A stretch of 21,633 nucleotides of DNA. Source: an uncultured Collinsella sp. (GTDB lineage Bacteria > Actinomycetota > Coriobacteriia > Coriobacteriales > Coriobacteriaceae). The notes beneath the pieces were generated by a model. The model searched no databases and had not been told where the DNA came from. It worked only from the letters and a program-made list of their open reading frames with translations. Location: contig CAUBMI010000037.1 in NCBI GenBank assembly GCA_958436995.1, positions 1 to 21,633 of the forward strand, read 5' to 3'. Shown here piece by piece: positions 7,474-15,776 of this stretch (position 1 is its first letter; each line of letters starts with the position of its first letter). The translations under genes and the position numbers were made by a program.

Positions 7474-9069
7474 CTACGCGCGGATAACCTTGTCGACGTT
7501 TTGCAGCTGCAGCTCGTCGCCATCCTGACCCTCGATGCGCACGTTCTGCAGGTCGAGGACTTTCACGTTCTGCGCGATGATGCTCTGGCGCACCATGGGC
7601 TCCACGCCGCAGGCCATGGCCGGCACAAAGGGCTCGGCATCGGCGGCAAAGGTCACATGGACATCCTGGAACGTCAGGCGCGTCACCTTGCGCTCGGGAA
7701 GGCCCGTGATATAGGCCGCGGCCGCATGGCAGTTGGTGGCCTCGATATCGCAAAACGTCGTGGCGCCAAAGCCGGGCGTACGGTCGTCGACGGGCAGCGC
7801 CTCGCGGCTCTGCACGTAGTCGGTCTTGCCGTCCTTGTCGCAGAAGTAGAACGAGTTGACCACGAAGGGCGTGAGCACCTTATCCATGCGAATGTGCTCG
7901 AAGGTGATGCCCTCGTTGACGGCGTCCTTGCCGCGTCCGCGGCGTGTCTTGACGCGCAGGCCGCGGTCGGTGCGCTCAAAGAGGCACTTGCTCACGGTGA
8001 GGTCCTTGATGCCGCCGGCGGCCTCGGATCCCAGCACCACGGCGCCGTGGCCGTCGTGCATGTAGCAGTGCGAGATCAGCACGTCGTGCGTGGCGGGACG
8101 GAGCTCGGGTTCAATGCCCAGTTTGCCGCTCTTGATGGCGATGCAGTCGTCCCCCACCGAGAACTGACAGCCAAGGATGCGGACAAAACCGCAGCTCTCG
8201 GGATCGAAACCGTCGGTGTTGTGGGAGTTCTTGGGACCCTCGATGGACAGGCACAGGGCATCGACGTGCTCGCACAGAATGGGATGGATATTCCACGCCG
8301 GGCTGTTGCGCACGGTAAAGCCGGCAAGGCTCACGTTTTCGCACTCGGACAGGAAAATCATGCGCGGGCGGGCGACCTCGCGGCCCTCCTCGGGACGGAA
8401 GATGTTCTTAAAGTCCTTGTTCCACCAGTTGTCCTCGGCAAAATCGGTCTGACCGTCGATGGCGCCGCGGCCATAGATGCACACGTCGTGCACGCTCAGG
8501 CCCGTAAAGGTCGAACAGTAGGTCGAGAAGCTCTCGCCCTCCCAACGGCCCAGGGGCAGCATATCGGTGCCGGCGTACCCAGCCCCCTCGTCACCCGTGA
8601 CCGTGCCCGGAATGTAGGCAAGCGCGGCGCGGTCGTGGCGGGCCAGCAGCACCGCGCCCTCGGCAAGCTCGATGTTGATATTGCTCTTAAGGAAGAGGGA
8701 CTTGATGCGGTAGTTGCCGGCGGGGATCAGCACGCGCCCGCCCTTGGGGCAGGCCATGATGGCAGCCTGAATGTTGGTGGTGTCATCGTGCTCGGCATCG
8801 CCCTTGGCTCCGCAGTCGCGAACGTTGATGGTAAAGGGCTCCGCCGGCGTGGTGACGCCTACGCTCAACTCGCGCTCGCCGCAGACAAAGCGGATCAGGT
8901 TGCGCTTGCCGGGAGTCAGGCCATCGACATAGGTCTCGACCGTATTCGTGGTACCGGCGGGCTCATCGTTGACAAAGATCTCCCACGTATCGGCACAGGT
9001 AAAGTAGCCGCCATCGTCGAGCTCGATAACGGCCGCGCGGGCATTGCGCCAGATAACGTTCGTCTCCAT
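7474..9069 (-). CDS. GH28 polygalacturonase (probably exo-acting, intracellular)
   Basis: 531 aa. All four GH28 signatures are present: NTDGFD (284-289, catalytic D286), GDDC (306-309, D307 and D308), GHG (340-342, H341) and an RIK-type R-V-K at 372-374. Residues about 1-80 precede the beta-helix, with a short beta-rich, FnIII-like segment (YFTCADTWEIFVNDEPAGTT), as seen in bacterial exo-polygalacturonases. The helix starts at INVRDCGAKGD. There is no signal peptide, so it should cleave oligogalacturonides inside the cell. The start at 9069 (METNVIW) has GAGGGAG about 10 nt upstream; a TTG five codons earlier is the only longer option and is not preferred. It lies just downstream of the symporter terminator and has no operator palindrome of its own. 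Confidence 0.95.
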   Translation of the reverse strand: METNVIWRNARAAVIELDDGGYFTCADTWEIFVNDEPAGTTNTVETYVDGLTPGKRNLIRFVCGERELSVGVTTPAEPFTINVRDCGAKGDAEHDDTTNIQAAIMACPKGGRVLIPAGNYRIKSLFLKSNINIELAEGAVLLARHDRAALAYIPGTVTGDEGAGYAGTDMLPLGRWEGESFSTYCSTFTGLSVHDVCIYGRGAIDGQTDFAEDNWWNKDFKNIFRPEEGREVARPRMIFLSECENVSLAGFTVRNSPAWNIHPILCEHVDALCLSIEGPKNSHNTDGFDPESCGFVRILGCQFSVGDDCIAIKSGKLGIEPELRPATHDVLISHCYMHDGHGAVVLGSEAAGGIKDLTVSKCLFERTDRGLRVKTRRGRGKDAVNEGITFEHIRMDKVLTPFVVNSFYFCDKDGKTDYVQSREALPVDDRTPGFGATTFCDIEATNCHAAAAYITGLPERKVTRLTFQDVHVTFAADAEPFVPAMACGVEPMVRQSIIAQNVKVLDLQNVRIEGQDGDELQLQNVDKVIRA

Positions 9070-9111
9070 GGGTCTCTCCCTCAAATGTAATCAGAAGTTC
9101 ATACTAGTCGT

Positions 9112-9160
9112 TTTTAAAAAAGGGCCGTACCCGCCGGTGGATCTCCGGTGGCACGGCCCT
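9112..9160 (-). terminator. Intrinsic terminator after the GPH symporter gene
   Basis: On the minus strand, AGGGCCGT (plus 9153-9160) pairs with ACGGCCCT (plus 9121-9128), extended by an inner GCCACCGG/CCGGCGGG stretch, and runs into TTTTTTAAAAA. It stands 24 bp after the symporter stop and about 40 bp before the GH28 start, so GH28 and its followers need either read-through or a promoter inside this short gap. Confidence 0.85.
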
Positions 9161-9183
9161 GTGGTTTGGACGATGCGCCTGCC

Positions 9184-10743
9184 CTACTCGGCGGGAATTA
9201 CGCTGCCGTCCTGGAAGCCAACATTGTTGTGGGCAAAGCAGTCCTCGTACTTAAAGCCGGAGAGCTCCTCGCAAAGCGCCTTGACCTCGGGCTTGACGTC
9301 GGCCATCTTGCCACCCTCCTTGACACGGTGGATCTCGTCGCAAAGGATGTCGCACTGCTCCTTGTCAATCTTGATGCCGCGGGCAAGGACGGCCGCGAGC
9401 AGGAAGAAGCCGGCGCAGCCGATGAGCATGTAGCCGCAAATGTACAGAGGCACGGTGGCGGGCTGGGTCACGGCGTCGCTGTTGCCGGCGGTCTGAATGA
9501 AGCCGGAGGCAGCAAGGACGATAGCCCATACGTTGACGGCAACAGCCTGGGCGATCTGCTGGCAGAGCTGCTGTGCGGAGCTGTAGATGCCCTCGCGACG
9601 ACGCAGGGTGATGAGCTCATCGACATCGGGGATGTAGTTGAGCAGAACATCGGGCAGATACTGGAAGCCAACGTAGAAGAACTTCCAGATGGCGAAGATG
9701 ATGGGGTAGGCGATCATGGCGATGGCGACCGTGGAGGTGCCGTTGATCTGACCAAAGGCGAAGTAGTTGTAGGCGATGATGCACGCGGCGCAACCGACGT
9801 TTGCCAGGTACCAAGACTTGTGGAAGCCCTTCTTGGCCATGAGGGCGACCCAGATGGCGGTGCAGACGATAGCGACGACCTTGCCGGGCATCTCCATCAC
9901 GGACTCGTAGGACTTAGGAATCTGCAGACAGTAGACGATGAAGAAGGACAGGCACGCAGACCAGCAGGCAGCGGCGAGCTTCGTGGAGACCTGCGCATAC
10001 AGGACCTTGCGGAAGGACTTGTTGCGGAAGGTAGAGATAACGTCGATGAAAAACTTCTTGATACCCTCGCCGACGCTCTCGATCTTCTCCTGAGCGACCT
10101 CCTCGGGGGTGTGCTCCCACGTGGACAGGTACACGCAGAGCAGCGAGATTGCCATGACCGAAGCGTTAATCGTAGCAATAATGAAGTAGCTGAACGGGTT
10201 GGTCTCGCCGAAGGTGCCAAAGCCAAAGCCGACGAGTGCTGCCATCAGGAAGCCGGCGGCGTTACCAAAGAGGTGCTTGTAGCCGGTGAGGTACGTACGC
10301 TCCTTGAAGTCATCGGTCATCTCGATGGTAAGCGGCGACAGGTTGGCGGTGCAGAACGTGTACGCGACGTTGTAGATCAGGTACAACACAAAGTAGTACG
10401 GGAAACCAAACGGCGTAGCCACAAAGATGAGCGGCTCGGCGACCATCATCGGGATAGCCAGCAAGATCCAGAAACGGCGGCGGCCAAAGATGCGGCCGAT
10501 CTTGGTAGCGTAGAAGTTATCGGCCACAAAGCCCATGAGCGGGCACAGAATGGCGTTGAGATAGATGGCGAACGAGCTGATCAGCGCAGCCTCGCCTGCG
10601 GACAGACCGCACTCCGTGGACAGGAACAGCACCATGTAGCTGTGCGTAAAGCTCAGGGCACCGGAGTTGAGCATGCCGCCCATACCAAAGCCCAAGCGCG
10701 TCCAAAATGTGATCTTGCGCTTTTTACCGATCTTGTTAGTCAT
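9184..10743 (-). CDS. GPH-family (MFS) sugar:cation symporter, probable importer of pectic oligosaccharides/uronides
   Basis: 519 aa with about 12 hydrophobic membrane segments and the glycoside-pentoside-hexuronide layout: basic N-terminus (MTNKIGKKRKITFWTRLGFG), then FGRRRFWIL after the second helix pair, a central cytoplasmic loop (STWEHTPEEVAQEKIES) and a hydrophilic C-terminal tail. The start at 10743 follows GAGAGGGAG at a normal distance; an in-frame ATG 26 codons upstream would run through leader sequence and operator. The family couples sugar entry to H+ or Na+. The neighbours (GH28, CE8 and SGNH downstream, uxaA upstream) point to oligogalacturonides or galacturonate as substrate. 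The C-terminal tail, about 70 residues after the last helix, is longer than usual. Expression is likely controlled by the operator cluster at 10826-11001. Confidence 0.92.
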   Translation of the reverse strand: MTNKIGKKRKITFWTRLGFGMGGMLNSGALSFTHSYMVLFLSTECGLSAGEAALISSFAIYLNAILCPLMGFVADNFYATKIGRIFGRRRFWILLAIPMMVAEPLIFVATPFGFPYYFVLYLIYNVAYTFCTANLSPLTIEMTDDFKERTYLTGYKHLFGNAAGFLMAALVGFGFGTFGETNPFSYFIIATINASVMAISLLCVYLSTWEHTPEEVAQEKIESVGEGIKKFFIDVISTFRNKSFRKVLYAQVSTKLAAACWSACLSFFIVYCLQIPKSYESVMEMPGKVVAIVCTAIWVALMAKKGFHKSWYLANVGCAACIIAYNYFAFGQINGTSTVAIAMIAYPIIFAIWKFFYVGFQYLPDVLLNYIPDVDELITLRRREGIYSSAQQLCQQIAQAVAVNVWAIVLAASGFIQTAGNSDAVTQPATVPLYICGYMLIGCAGFFLLAAVLARGIKIDKEQCDILCDEIHRVKEGGKMADVKPEVKALCEELSGFKYEDCFAHNNVGFQDGSVIPAE

Positions 10744-10767
10744 CGAGCTCCCTCTCTTTTCTCGATT

Positions 10768-10782
10768 GTCTTGTAACAAGAC
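10768..10782. promoter_or_regulatory. Small palindrome in the symporter leader
   Basis: GTCTTGTAACAAGAC is a 7-bp inverted repeat around one central base, 25 bp upstream of the symporter start codon. It resembles short GntR-type operators in form and differs from the TGAACGTTCA family, so it may belong to a second regulator. Support is form and position only. Confidence 0.3.
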
Positions 10783-10825
10783 ATTGGAGTCCATACCGAT
10801 GTCTGTCTGCATATCGCCCACTCGT

Positions 10826-10922
10826 AGGGTGAACGTTTAGCTAGATTATGCGCGATTGCATATGATAGGTGAACGTTCACTTGTATATTATCCTTGAACG
10901 GTCGTTTTTTGCCGTTAAACGG
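10826..10922 (-). promoter_or_regulatory. Paired-operator promoter of the GPH symporter
   Basis: The proximal site AGGGTGAACGTTTAGCT has centre 10834.5, and the distal site AGGTGAACGTTCACT (12-bp perfect core) has centre 10874.5, 40 bp apart. A reasonable promoter sits between them on the minus strand: TTCACC (plus 10868-10873, half of the distal operator), a 17-bp spacer and CATAAT (plus 10845-10850). The proximal operator then covers the expected start of transcription. The conserved 28-bp element beginning TGAACGGTCG follows upstream at 10895-10922. Confidence 0.8.
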
Positions 10923-10986
10923 ATATCTGACTTGAAAAAAATCACGATTACATGGGTATTGAGTGGGTTTAAATTTGAGGTCGATT

Positions 10987-11001
10987 AGGTGAACGTTTAT
11001 T
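10987..11001. promoter_or_regulatory. Third, upstream operator-like site before the symporter gene
   Basis: AGGTGAACGTTTATT (centre 10994.5) keeps the left half-site perfectly. It lies 120 bp upstream of the distal symporter operator, a spacing that would allow DNA looping. The rest of the 379-bp gap (10744-11122) holds the promoter, leader palindrome and the uxaA terminator; no gene is supported there. Confidence 0.55.
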
Positions 11002-11050
11002 GTTTTCGCCGCTCCCGTACCCTCAGGAAGACACGCCCGAACAGACAGAA

Positions 11051-11091
11051 CAAACATGGCCCCGCCGGGAACACTCCCGACGGGGCCATGG
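11051..11091 (-). terminator. Intrinsic terminator after uxaA
   Basis: On the minus strand, CATGGCCCCGTCGGGA pairs with TCCCGGCGGGGCCATG (one mismatch) around a short loop and is followed by TTTGTTCTG. It closes the uxaC-uxaB-uxaA operon 32 bp after the uxaA stop codon. Confidence 0.82.
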
Positions 11092-11122
11092 TCAATAGCG
11101 CCCTATGCGAATCCATTTGCCG

Positions 11123-12607
11123 CTACAGGCAGACGCCATCCTTCCAAATGCTGATCTCGTGGCAGCCGCGACGCTCGGCACTCGTAAGCTTGCCGCTCGC
11201 CGTGTCCAGCACCATCTGATACAGGTCGTCGGCAGCCTCATCGAGCGTGCGCTCGCCCGTAGCCACCACGCCGGCGTTAAAGTCCATCCAGTTGGCCTTG
11301 TGGTCGCACAGACGCTGGTTGGTGAACACCTTGAGTGTAGGCGCCGGTGCGCCAAACGGCGTGCCGCGGCCGGTCGAGAACAGGATTACGTGGCAGCCGG
11401 CAGCCGTCAGGGCCGTGGTGGATACCATGTCGTTGCCCGGACCGCACAGCATGTTCAGGCCATGCTTGGTAGCCTGACCGGCATACGGCAGCACGTCGAC
11501 GATGGGGGCAGATCCGCCCTTTTGCACGCAGCCGCAGCTCTTGTCCTCGAGCGTGGTAATGCCGCCGTCCTTGTTGCCGGGGCTCGGGTTCTCATAGACG
11601 ACCTCGCCGTGGCTGATAAAGTAGTCCTTAAAGCCGTTGAGCATGTCGGAGGCGGCATTGAAGACGTCCTGGCTCTCACAGCGATCGAGCAGAATGCTCT
11701 CCGCGCCAAACATCTCGGGAACCTCGGTGAGCACCGACGTGCCGCCGCGGGCGACAACCATATCGCTCACGCGACCGATCGTGGGGTTGGCGGTAATGCC
11801 CGAAAGACCGTCAGAGCCGCCGCACTTAAGGCCAATGACCAGCTCGGAGGCAGGAATGGGCTCACGCTTGGCCTGCTTGGCCAGGTCGGCAAGCTCGGAC
11901 AGGATCTTGTGACCCTCGACCTGCTCGTCGGCTACATCCTGGCAGGCGAGGAATCGAACGCGCTCGCGATCAAAGTCACCGAGCTCGTCGAGTACCTGCT
12001 GGTGCGTGCAGTTTTCGCAACCGAGGGACAGGAACAGCACACCCGCAGCGTTTGCGTGACGCGAGAGCGCCACCAGCAGACGGCGCGTCTGGGCATGGTC
12101 GGCGCCGGTCTGCGAGCAGCCAAAGGGATGCGGGAAGTAGTAAACGCCCTCCAGCGAGCCCTCGACCAGATCCTGAGCCTGCTCGCACATGGCACGTGCG
12201 ACCTCGTTGACGCAGCCGACCGTGGGGATGATCCACAGCTCGTTGCGCGTGGCGGCGCGGCCATCGGCGCGACGGAAGCCCATAAAGGTCTCGGGCTCAA
12301 CCGGCTCAACGACCGGATGCGTCGGGTTGTAAGCGTACTCGACCTCGCCCGAAAGGTTGGTCTTGACGTTATGCGTATGAAGCCACTGACCGGGCTGGAT
12401 GTCGCCCGTCACGTGACCGATAGGAAGACCGTACTTGACGACGTCCTCCCCCGCCGCAATGGCACGCACGGCCATCTTGTGGCCCTGCGGAATATCCTCC
12501 GCGGCAACGACCTCGCCCACCCCGGGAACCGCGACGGCGGTGCCCTTGGCAAGCGGCGACAGCGCGACGATCACGTTGTCGGCCGGATTGATCTGGATAG
12601 TATTCAT
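11123..12607 (-). CDS. uxaA: Altronate dehydratase
   Basis: 494 aa, normal family length. Residues about 1-85 are a SAF-type N-domain (INPADNVIVALSPLAKG... HKMAVRAIAAGEDVVKYG). The large C-domain carries UxaA/GarD motifs: GFRRADGRAATRNELWIIPTVGCVN, FPHPFGCSQTG, LGCENC, GLKCGGSDGLSGITANP, DKSCGCVQKGG and STGRGTPFGAP. The enzyme dehydrates D-altronate to 2-keto-3-deoxygluconate and needs Fe2+ in characterised cases. The ATG at 12607 has a modest AGGAC site. It is the last gene of the uxaC-uxaB-uxaA operon, so gene order mirrors the reverse of the pathway's end. KDG kinase and aldolase genes, needed next, are not in this window. Confidence 0.95.
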   Translation of the reverse strand: MNTIQINPADNVIVALSPLAKGTAVAVPGVGEVVAAEDIPQGHKMAVRAIAAGEDVVKYGLPIGHVTGDIQPGQWLHTHNVKTNLSGEVEYAYNPTHPVVEPVEPETFMGFRRADGRAATRNELWIIPTVGCVNEVARAMCEQAQDLVEGSLEGVYYFPHPFGCSQTGADHAQTRRLLVALSRHANAAGVLFLSLGCENCTHQQVLDELGDFDRERVRFLACQDVADEQVEGHKILSELADLAKQAKREPIPASELVIGLKCGGSDGLSGITANPTIGRVSDMVVARGGTSVLTEVPEMFGAESILLDRCESQDVFNAASDMLNGFKDYFISHGEVVYENPSPGNKDGGITTLEDKSCGCVQKGGSAPIVDVLPYAGQATKHGLNMLCGPGNDMVSTTALTAAGCHVILFSTGRGTPFGAPAPTLKVFTNQRLCDHKANWMDFNAGVVATGERTLDEAADDLYQMVLDTASGKLTSAERRGCHEISIWKDGVCL

Positions 12608-12649
12608 TACAAAGAGTCCTAACCCTACAGGTTGAGCAGAAGTCAGCGG

Positions 12650-12675
12650 GCGCCCGCCAGTTGCCCGGCGGGCGC
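12650..12675 (-). other. Intercistronic hairpin between uxaB and uxaA
   Basis: GCGCCCGCC (12650-12658) pairs perfectly with GGCGGGCGC (12667-12675) around an 8-nt loop. No T-tract follows on the minus strand. It sits in the 78-bp gap upstream of uxaA, where it could stabilise the 3' end of the uxaB message or set relative expression. Confidence 0.6.
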
Positions 12676-12685
12676 ACAGAAGGAT

Positions 12686-14200
12686 TTAGGCCTGGGCGTT
12701 GGCAAATGCCTGCTTGGCGCCCTCGGCGCGCACGACGGCAAGCGCGTTGACGACAAACTCCTCAAGGCCGGCGATCTGCGTAAGGTCCTCGCCCCACATC
12801 TGCTCGTTGCTGAGCACGTCGTGCACCAGCTCGGCATCGTCTGCACCGGCGTGGGCGGCGTAGAAATCGAGCACGAAGGCATCGTCCTGAGCGGTGTACT
12901 CGGTGCCGTCGGCGCGGCGCAGGTGCAGGCCATCGCCCTCGCGAGCAACGAGCTCCTGCGTATAGAAGGCAATGAGCGTAGCGAGGCTCGTCGCCAGGCA
13001 CTTGGGCAGGTTGCCGGTCTCGGCAACATAGTCCTTGAGCGTGGGCAGGTCGCGAGCACGCCATTTGGCGGTTGAGTTGAGGCAAATGGAGAGCAGCGCG
13101 TGGTCGATAAACGGGTTGTCGAAGCGGTTCTCGACGGCGGCGGCAAAGGCCTTGCAGTCCTCGACATCAAGATCGGCGGCAAGCGTCGGGATGACCTCGT
13201 CGTAGAGCATGGTGTTCATGAAGCCGCGAACGGTCTCGTCATGCATGCAATCGCGCACGATGTCAAAGCCGGCAACCCAGGAACCCGGAACAAAGGCAGT
13301 GTGGGCGCCGTTGAGGATGCGGACCTTGCGCTTCTTGTACGGGGTGACATCGGGGGTCACAAAGACGCCCGGCAGGCCGGCCTTCACGAAGGGCAGACGC
13401 TCCTTGAGCGACTCATCGCCCTGGATACCCCACATCTGGAAGGGCTCGCGCACGGCCAGGAAGGGATCCTCGTAGCCCAGGCGCTCGGCCACGGCAGCGG
13501 CCTCCTTGGGGTCGCGGATACGGCCGGGGACGATAGTGTCGACGAGCGTGGTGCAGACGGTGCAGTCGTTGGCCATCCACTGCGCAAACTCGTCCTCCCA
13601 GCCCCAGTCGCTCACGTACTGGTTCATGATGCGCAGCAGCTCCTCGCCGTTGTGATCGATGAGCTCGCAGGCGAGCACGATGACGCCCGGCTTGCCGGCG
13701 GCCCAGCGGGTGTGGAGCACCTGGGCAAGCTTGGCGGGGAAGCTCGCGGGCGGCATGTCGTCGGCCTTGCAGGACGGATCGTAGGCGATACCGGCCTCGG
13801 TGGTGTTGGAGACGATAATCTCCAAATCGTCGGAGACGGCGACCTCCATCATGGCGCGGTAGTCGTCCTCGCGATACGGATTGAGGCAGCGGCTGCAGGC
13901 GCTGATCACACGGGACTCGTCGACCGTGTTGCCGCTCTCCTTGCCGCGCACCAGCACGGTGTACAGGTCATCCTGAGCGTTAATGCCGTCGGCAAAGCCA
14001 AAGGCACCGCTGATGGGCTGGACCATGACAACCTTGCCGTTCCAGCCGGTTGCCTCGTTGCCCATGTCAAAGAAGCGGTCGACGAAGGCGCGCAGGAAAT
14101 TGCCCTCGCCAAACTGCAGAACCTTCTCGGGCGCGTCCTTGGGCAGCAGGTAGCCCTTGTAGCCGATCTTCTCGAGCGTCTCGTAGCTGATGTTCTCCAT
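12686..14200 (-). CDS. uxaB: Tagaturonate reductase (altronate oxidoreductase)
   Basis: 504 aa polyol/mannitol-dehydrogenase family protein. The N-terminal nucleotide-binding region has VLQFGEGNFLRAFVDRFFD and GKVVMVQPISGAFGF. The C-terminal domain carries the family signature K-x4-N-x2-H (KVRILNGAHTAFVP), followed by NRFDNPFIDHALLSICLNSTAKW. UxaB uses NADH to reduce D-tagaturonate to D-altronate, between UxaC and UxaA. A clear AAGGAGAG lies upstream of the ATG at 14200. Fructuronate reductase (UxuB) is the nearest alternative in this family, but its position between uxaC and uxaA favours UxaB. Confidence 0.93.
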   Translation of the reverse strand: MENISYETLEKIGYKGYLLPKDAPEKVLQFGEGNFLRAFVDRFFDMGNEATGWNGKVVMVQPISGAFGFADGINAQDDLYTVLVRGKESGNTVDESRVISACSRCLNPYREDDYRAMMEVAVSDDLEIIVSNTTEAGIAYDPSCKADDMPPASFPAKLAQVLHTRWAAGKPGVIVLACELIDHNGEELLRIMNQYVSDWGWEDEFAQWMANDCTVCTTLVDTIVPGRIRDPKEAAAVAERLGYEDPFLAVREPFQMWGIQGDESLKERLPFVKAGLPGVFVTPDVTPYKKRKVRILNGAHTAFVPGSWVAGFDIVRDCMHDETVRGFMNTMLYDEVIPTLAADLDVEDCKAFAAAVENRFDNPFIDHALLSICLNSTAKWRARDLPTLKDYVAETGNLPKCLATSLATLIAFYTQELVAREGDGLHLRRADGTEYTAQDDAFVLDFYAAHAGADDAELVHDVLSNEQMWGEDLTQIAGLEEFVVNALAVVRAEGAKQAFANAQA

Positions 14201-14235
14201 CGATGTCTCTCCTTAGATTGCTGTTAGCGTGCAGG

Positions 14236-14271
14236 CAAAACGGGGGCGCCGCGTGTGGCAACGGCGCTCCC
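14236..14271 (-). other. Terminator-like hairpin between uxaC and uxaB
   Basis: GGGGGCGCCG (14242-14251) pairs with CGGCGCTCCC (14262-14271) with one mismatch and a 10-nt loop. On the minus strand it is followed by GTTTTG, a short T-run. It may be a partial terminator or a processing site that lowers uxaB-uxaA relative to uxaC. Confidence 0.5.
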
Positions 14272-14296
14272 GAGTTCGGTGTGATTCGATGCGGGT

Positions 14297-15724
14297 TTAG
14301 GCCTCGACGGTATCCAGGTCAAAGCCAAAGTAGCGGACCGCGTTGTTGTAGCTAATGTCGCGCACGATGGCTCCCAGCAGCTCCATGTCGGCCGGATACT
14401 TGCCCTGCTCGACCCACTCGCCGATCACGCCGCACAGCACGCGACGGAAGTACTCATGACGCGGGTAGGACAGGAAGGAGCGGGAATCGGTAAGCATGCC
14501 CACAAAGTTGCCCAGCACGCCCTCGTTAGCCAGAGCCGTGAGCTGCTCGCGCATACCGATCTCGTTGTCGTTGAACCACCAGGCAGAGCCGTTCTGGATC
14601 TTACCGGCGGTCGGAGCCTCCTGGAAGCAGCCCATCACGGTATCGATCATGGTGTTGTCGATGGGGTTCAGGCTGTACAGAATGGTCTTGGGCAGACCCG
14701 TGGCCTCCTGGATGGAGTTGAGGAAATCGGCCAGCTGGTCGGACGGCGTGTAGTTGGAGATGCAGTCGTAGCCGGTGTCGGGACCGAGCTTGGCGAACAT
14801 AGCGCGGTTGTTGTCACGCTTGCAGCCAAAGTGCAGCTGCATGGCCCAGCCAAGGCGGACATACTCGCCGGCGACGAACTGCATAAAGGCCGTCTTGTAC
14901 TTGAGGACCTCGTCCTCGGCAAGCGGCTCGGCGGCAAGGCCCTTGGCAAAGATAGTCTCGATCTCGTCGGCGGTAGCCGGAACGTACATAACGTAGTCGA
15001 GCGCGTGGTCGGAAGCGCGGCAGCCCAGCTCGTGGGCAACGTCGTAGCGCTTGGAGATGGCAGCCTTCATGCCCTCGAAGTCGCTGATCTCAACGCCAGC
15101 AACCTCGGAGAGATGCTTGCAGTAGTCGGCGAACTCCTGGCCACGCTCGATGCGCAGGGCGGCATCGGGGCGCATGGCGGGAACGACCTGAACGTCAAAA
15201 CTGTCGTCGGCGGCAATCTTCTTGTGCCACTCAAAGCTGTCGGCGGGGTCGTCGGTAGTGCAGATCATGCGGACGTTGGACTGCTTGATCAGGTTGCGGC
15301 AGGTAAAGCTGGCCTCAGCGAGCTTGGCGTTGGCAAGGTCCCAGACCTCCTGAGCGGTTTTGCCGTTCAGGACGCCCTCGTAGCCAAAGTAACGCTTAAG
15401 CTCCAGGTGGCTCCACTCAAAGACGGGGTTGCCCACACAACGGCCCAGGGTCTCGGCCCACTTCTGGAACTTCTCGCGAGCAGGGGCATCGCCGGTAATG
15501 AAGCGCTCGTCGACGCCGTTGGCACGCATCAGGCGCCACTTGTAGTGGTCACCGCCCAGCCAAACCTCGGTGATGTTCTCAAAACGCTTGTCGTCCCAGA
15601 TCTCCTTGGGAGAAATGTGGCAGTGGTAGTCAACGATGGGCATGCCCTCGGCAAAGTTGTGGAACAGCTCCTCACCGGTTTTGGTGCTCAGCAGGAAATC
15701 CTGATCGTCCATGAAGTTTTTCAT
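14297..15724 (-). CDS. uxaC: Glucuronate/galacturonate isomerase (uronate isomerase)
   Basis: 475 aa. Amidohydrolase-like uronate isomerase family: the metal-binding HxH is H34 and H36 in VDYHCHISPKEIW, followed by WLGGDHYKWRLMRANGV, CTTDDP, the MQLHFGCKRDNN segment, and the C-terminal signature FVGMLTDSRSFLSYPRHEYFRR. It converts D-galacturonate to D-tagaturonate (and D-glucuronate to D-fructuronate). The start at 15724 (MKNFMDDQDF) has AAAGGGG upstream; an open extension of 22 residues runs back through the operator and is rejected. It is the first gene of the uxaC-uxaB-uxaA operon and follows the strongest operator pair in the window. Confidence 0.97.
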   Translation of the reverse strand: MKNFMDDQDFLLSTKTGEELFHNFAEGMPIVDYHCHISPKEIWDDKRFENITEVWLGGDHYKWRLMRANGVDERFITGDAPAREKFQKWAETLGRCVGNPVFEWSHLELKRYFGYEGVLNGKTAQEVWDLANAKLAEASFTCRNLIKQSNVRMICTTDDPADSFEWHKKIAADDSFDVQVVPAMRPDAALRIERGQEFADYCKHLSEVAGVEISDFEGMKAAISKRYDVAHELGCRASDHALDYVMYVPATADEIETIFAKGLAAEPLAEDEVLKYKTAFMQFVAGEYVRLGWAMQLHFGCKRDNNRAMFAKLGPDTGYDCISNYTPSDQLADFLNSIQEATGLPKTILYSLNPIDNTMIDTVMGCFQEAPTAGKIQNGSAWWFNDNEIGMREQLTALANEGVLGNFVGMLTDSRSFLSYPRHEYFRRVLCGVIGEWVEQGKYPADMELLGAIVRDISYNNAVRYFGFDLDTVEA

Positions 15725-15776
15725 CAAACAACCCCTTTGTTGGCGGAGCGGGCGCACGATGCGCTCGTTATCCTCT

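Noticed and set aside
10740..11057. 105-codon minus-strand frame upstream of the symporter
   Set aside because: It covers the operator cluster, promoter and leader, lacks any family resemblance and ends in the symporter start region.
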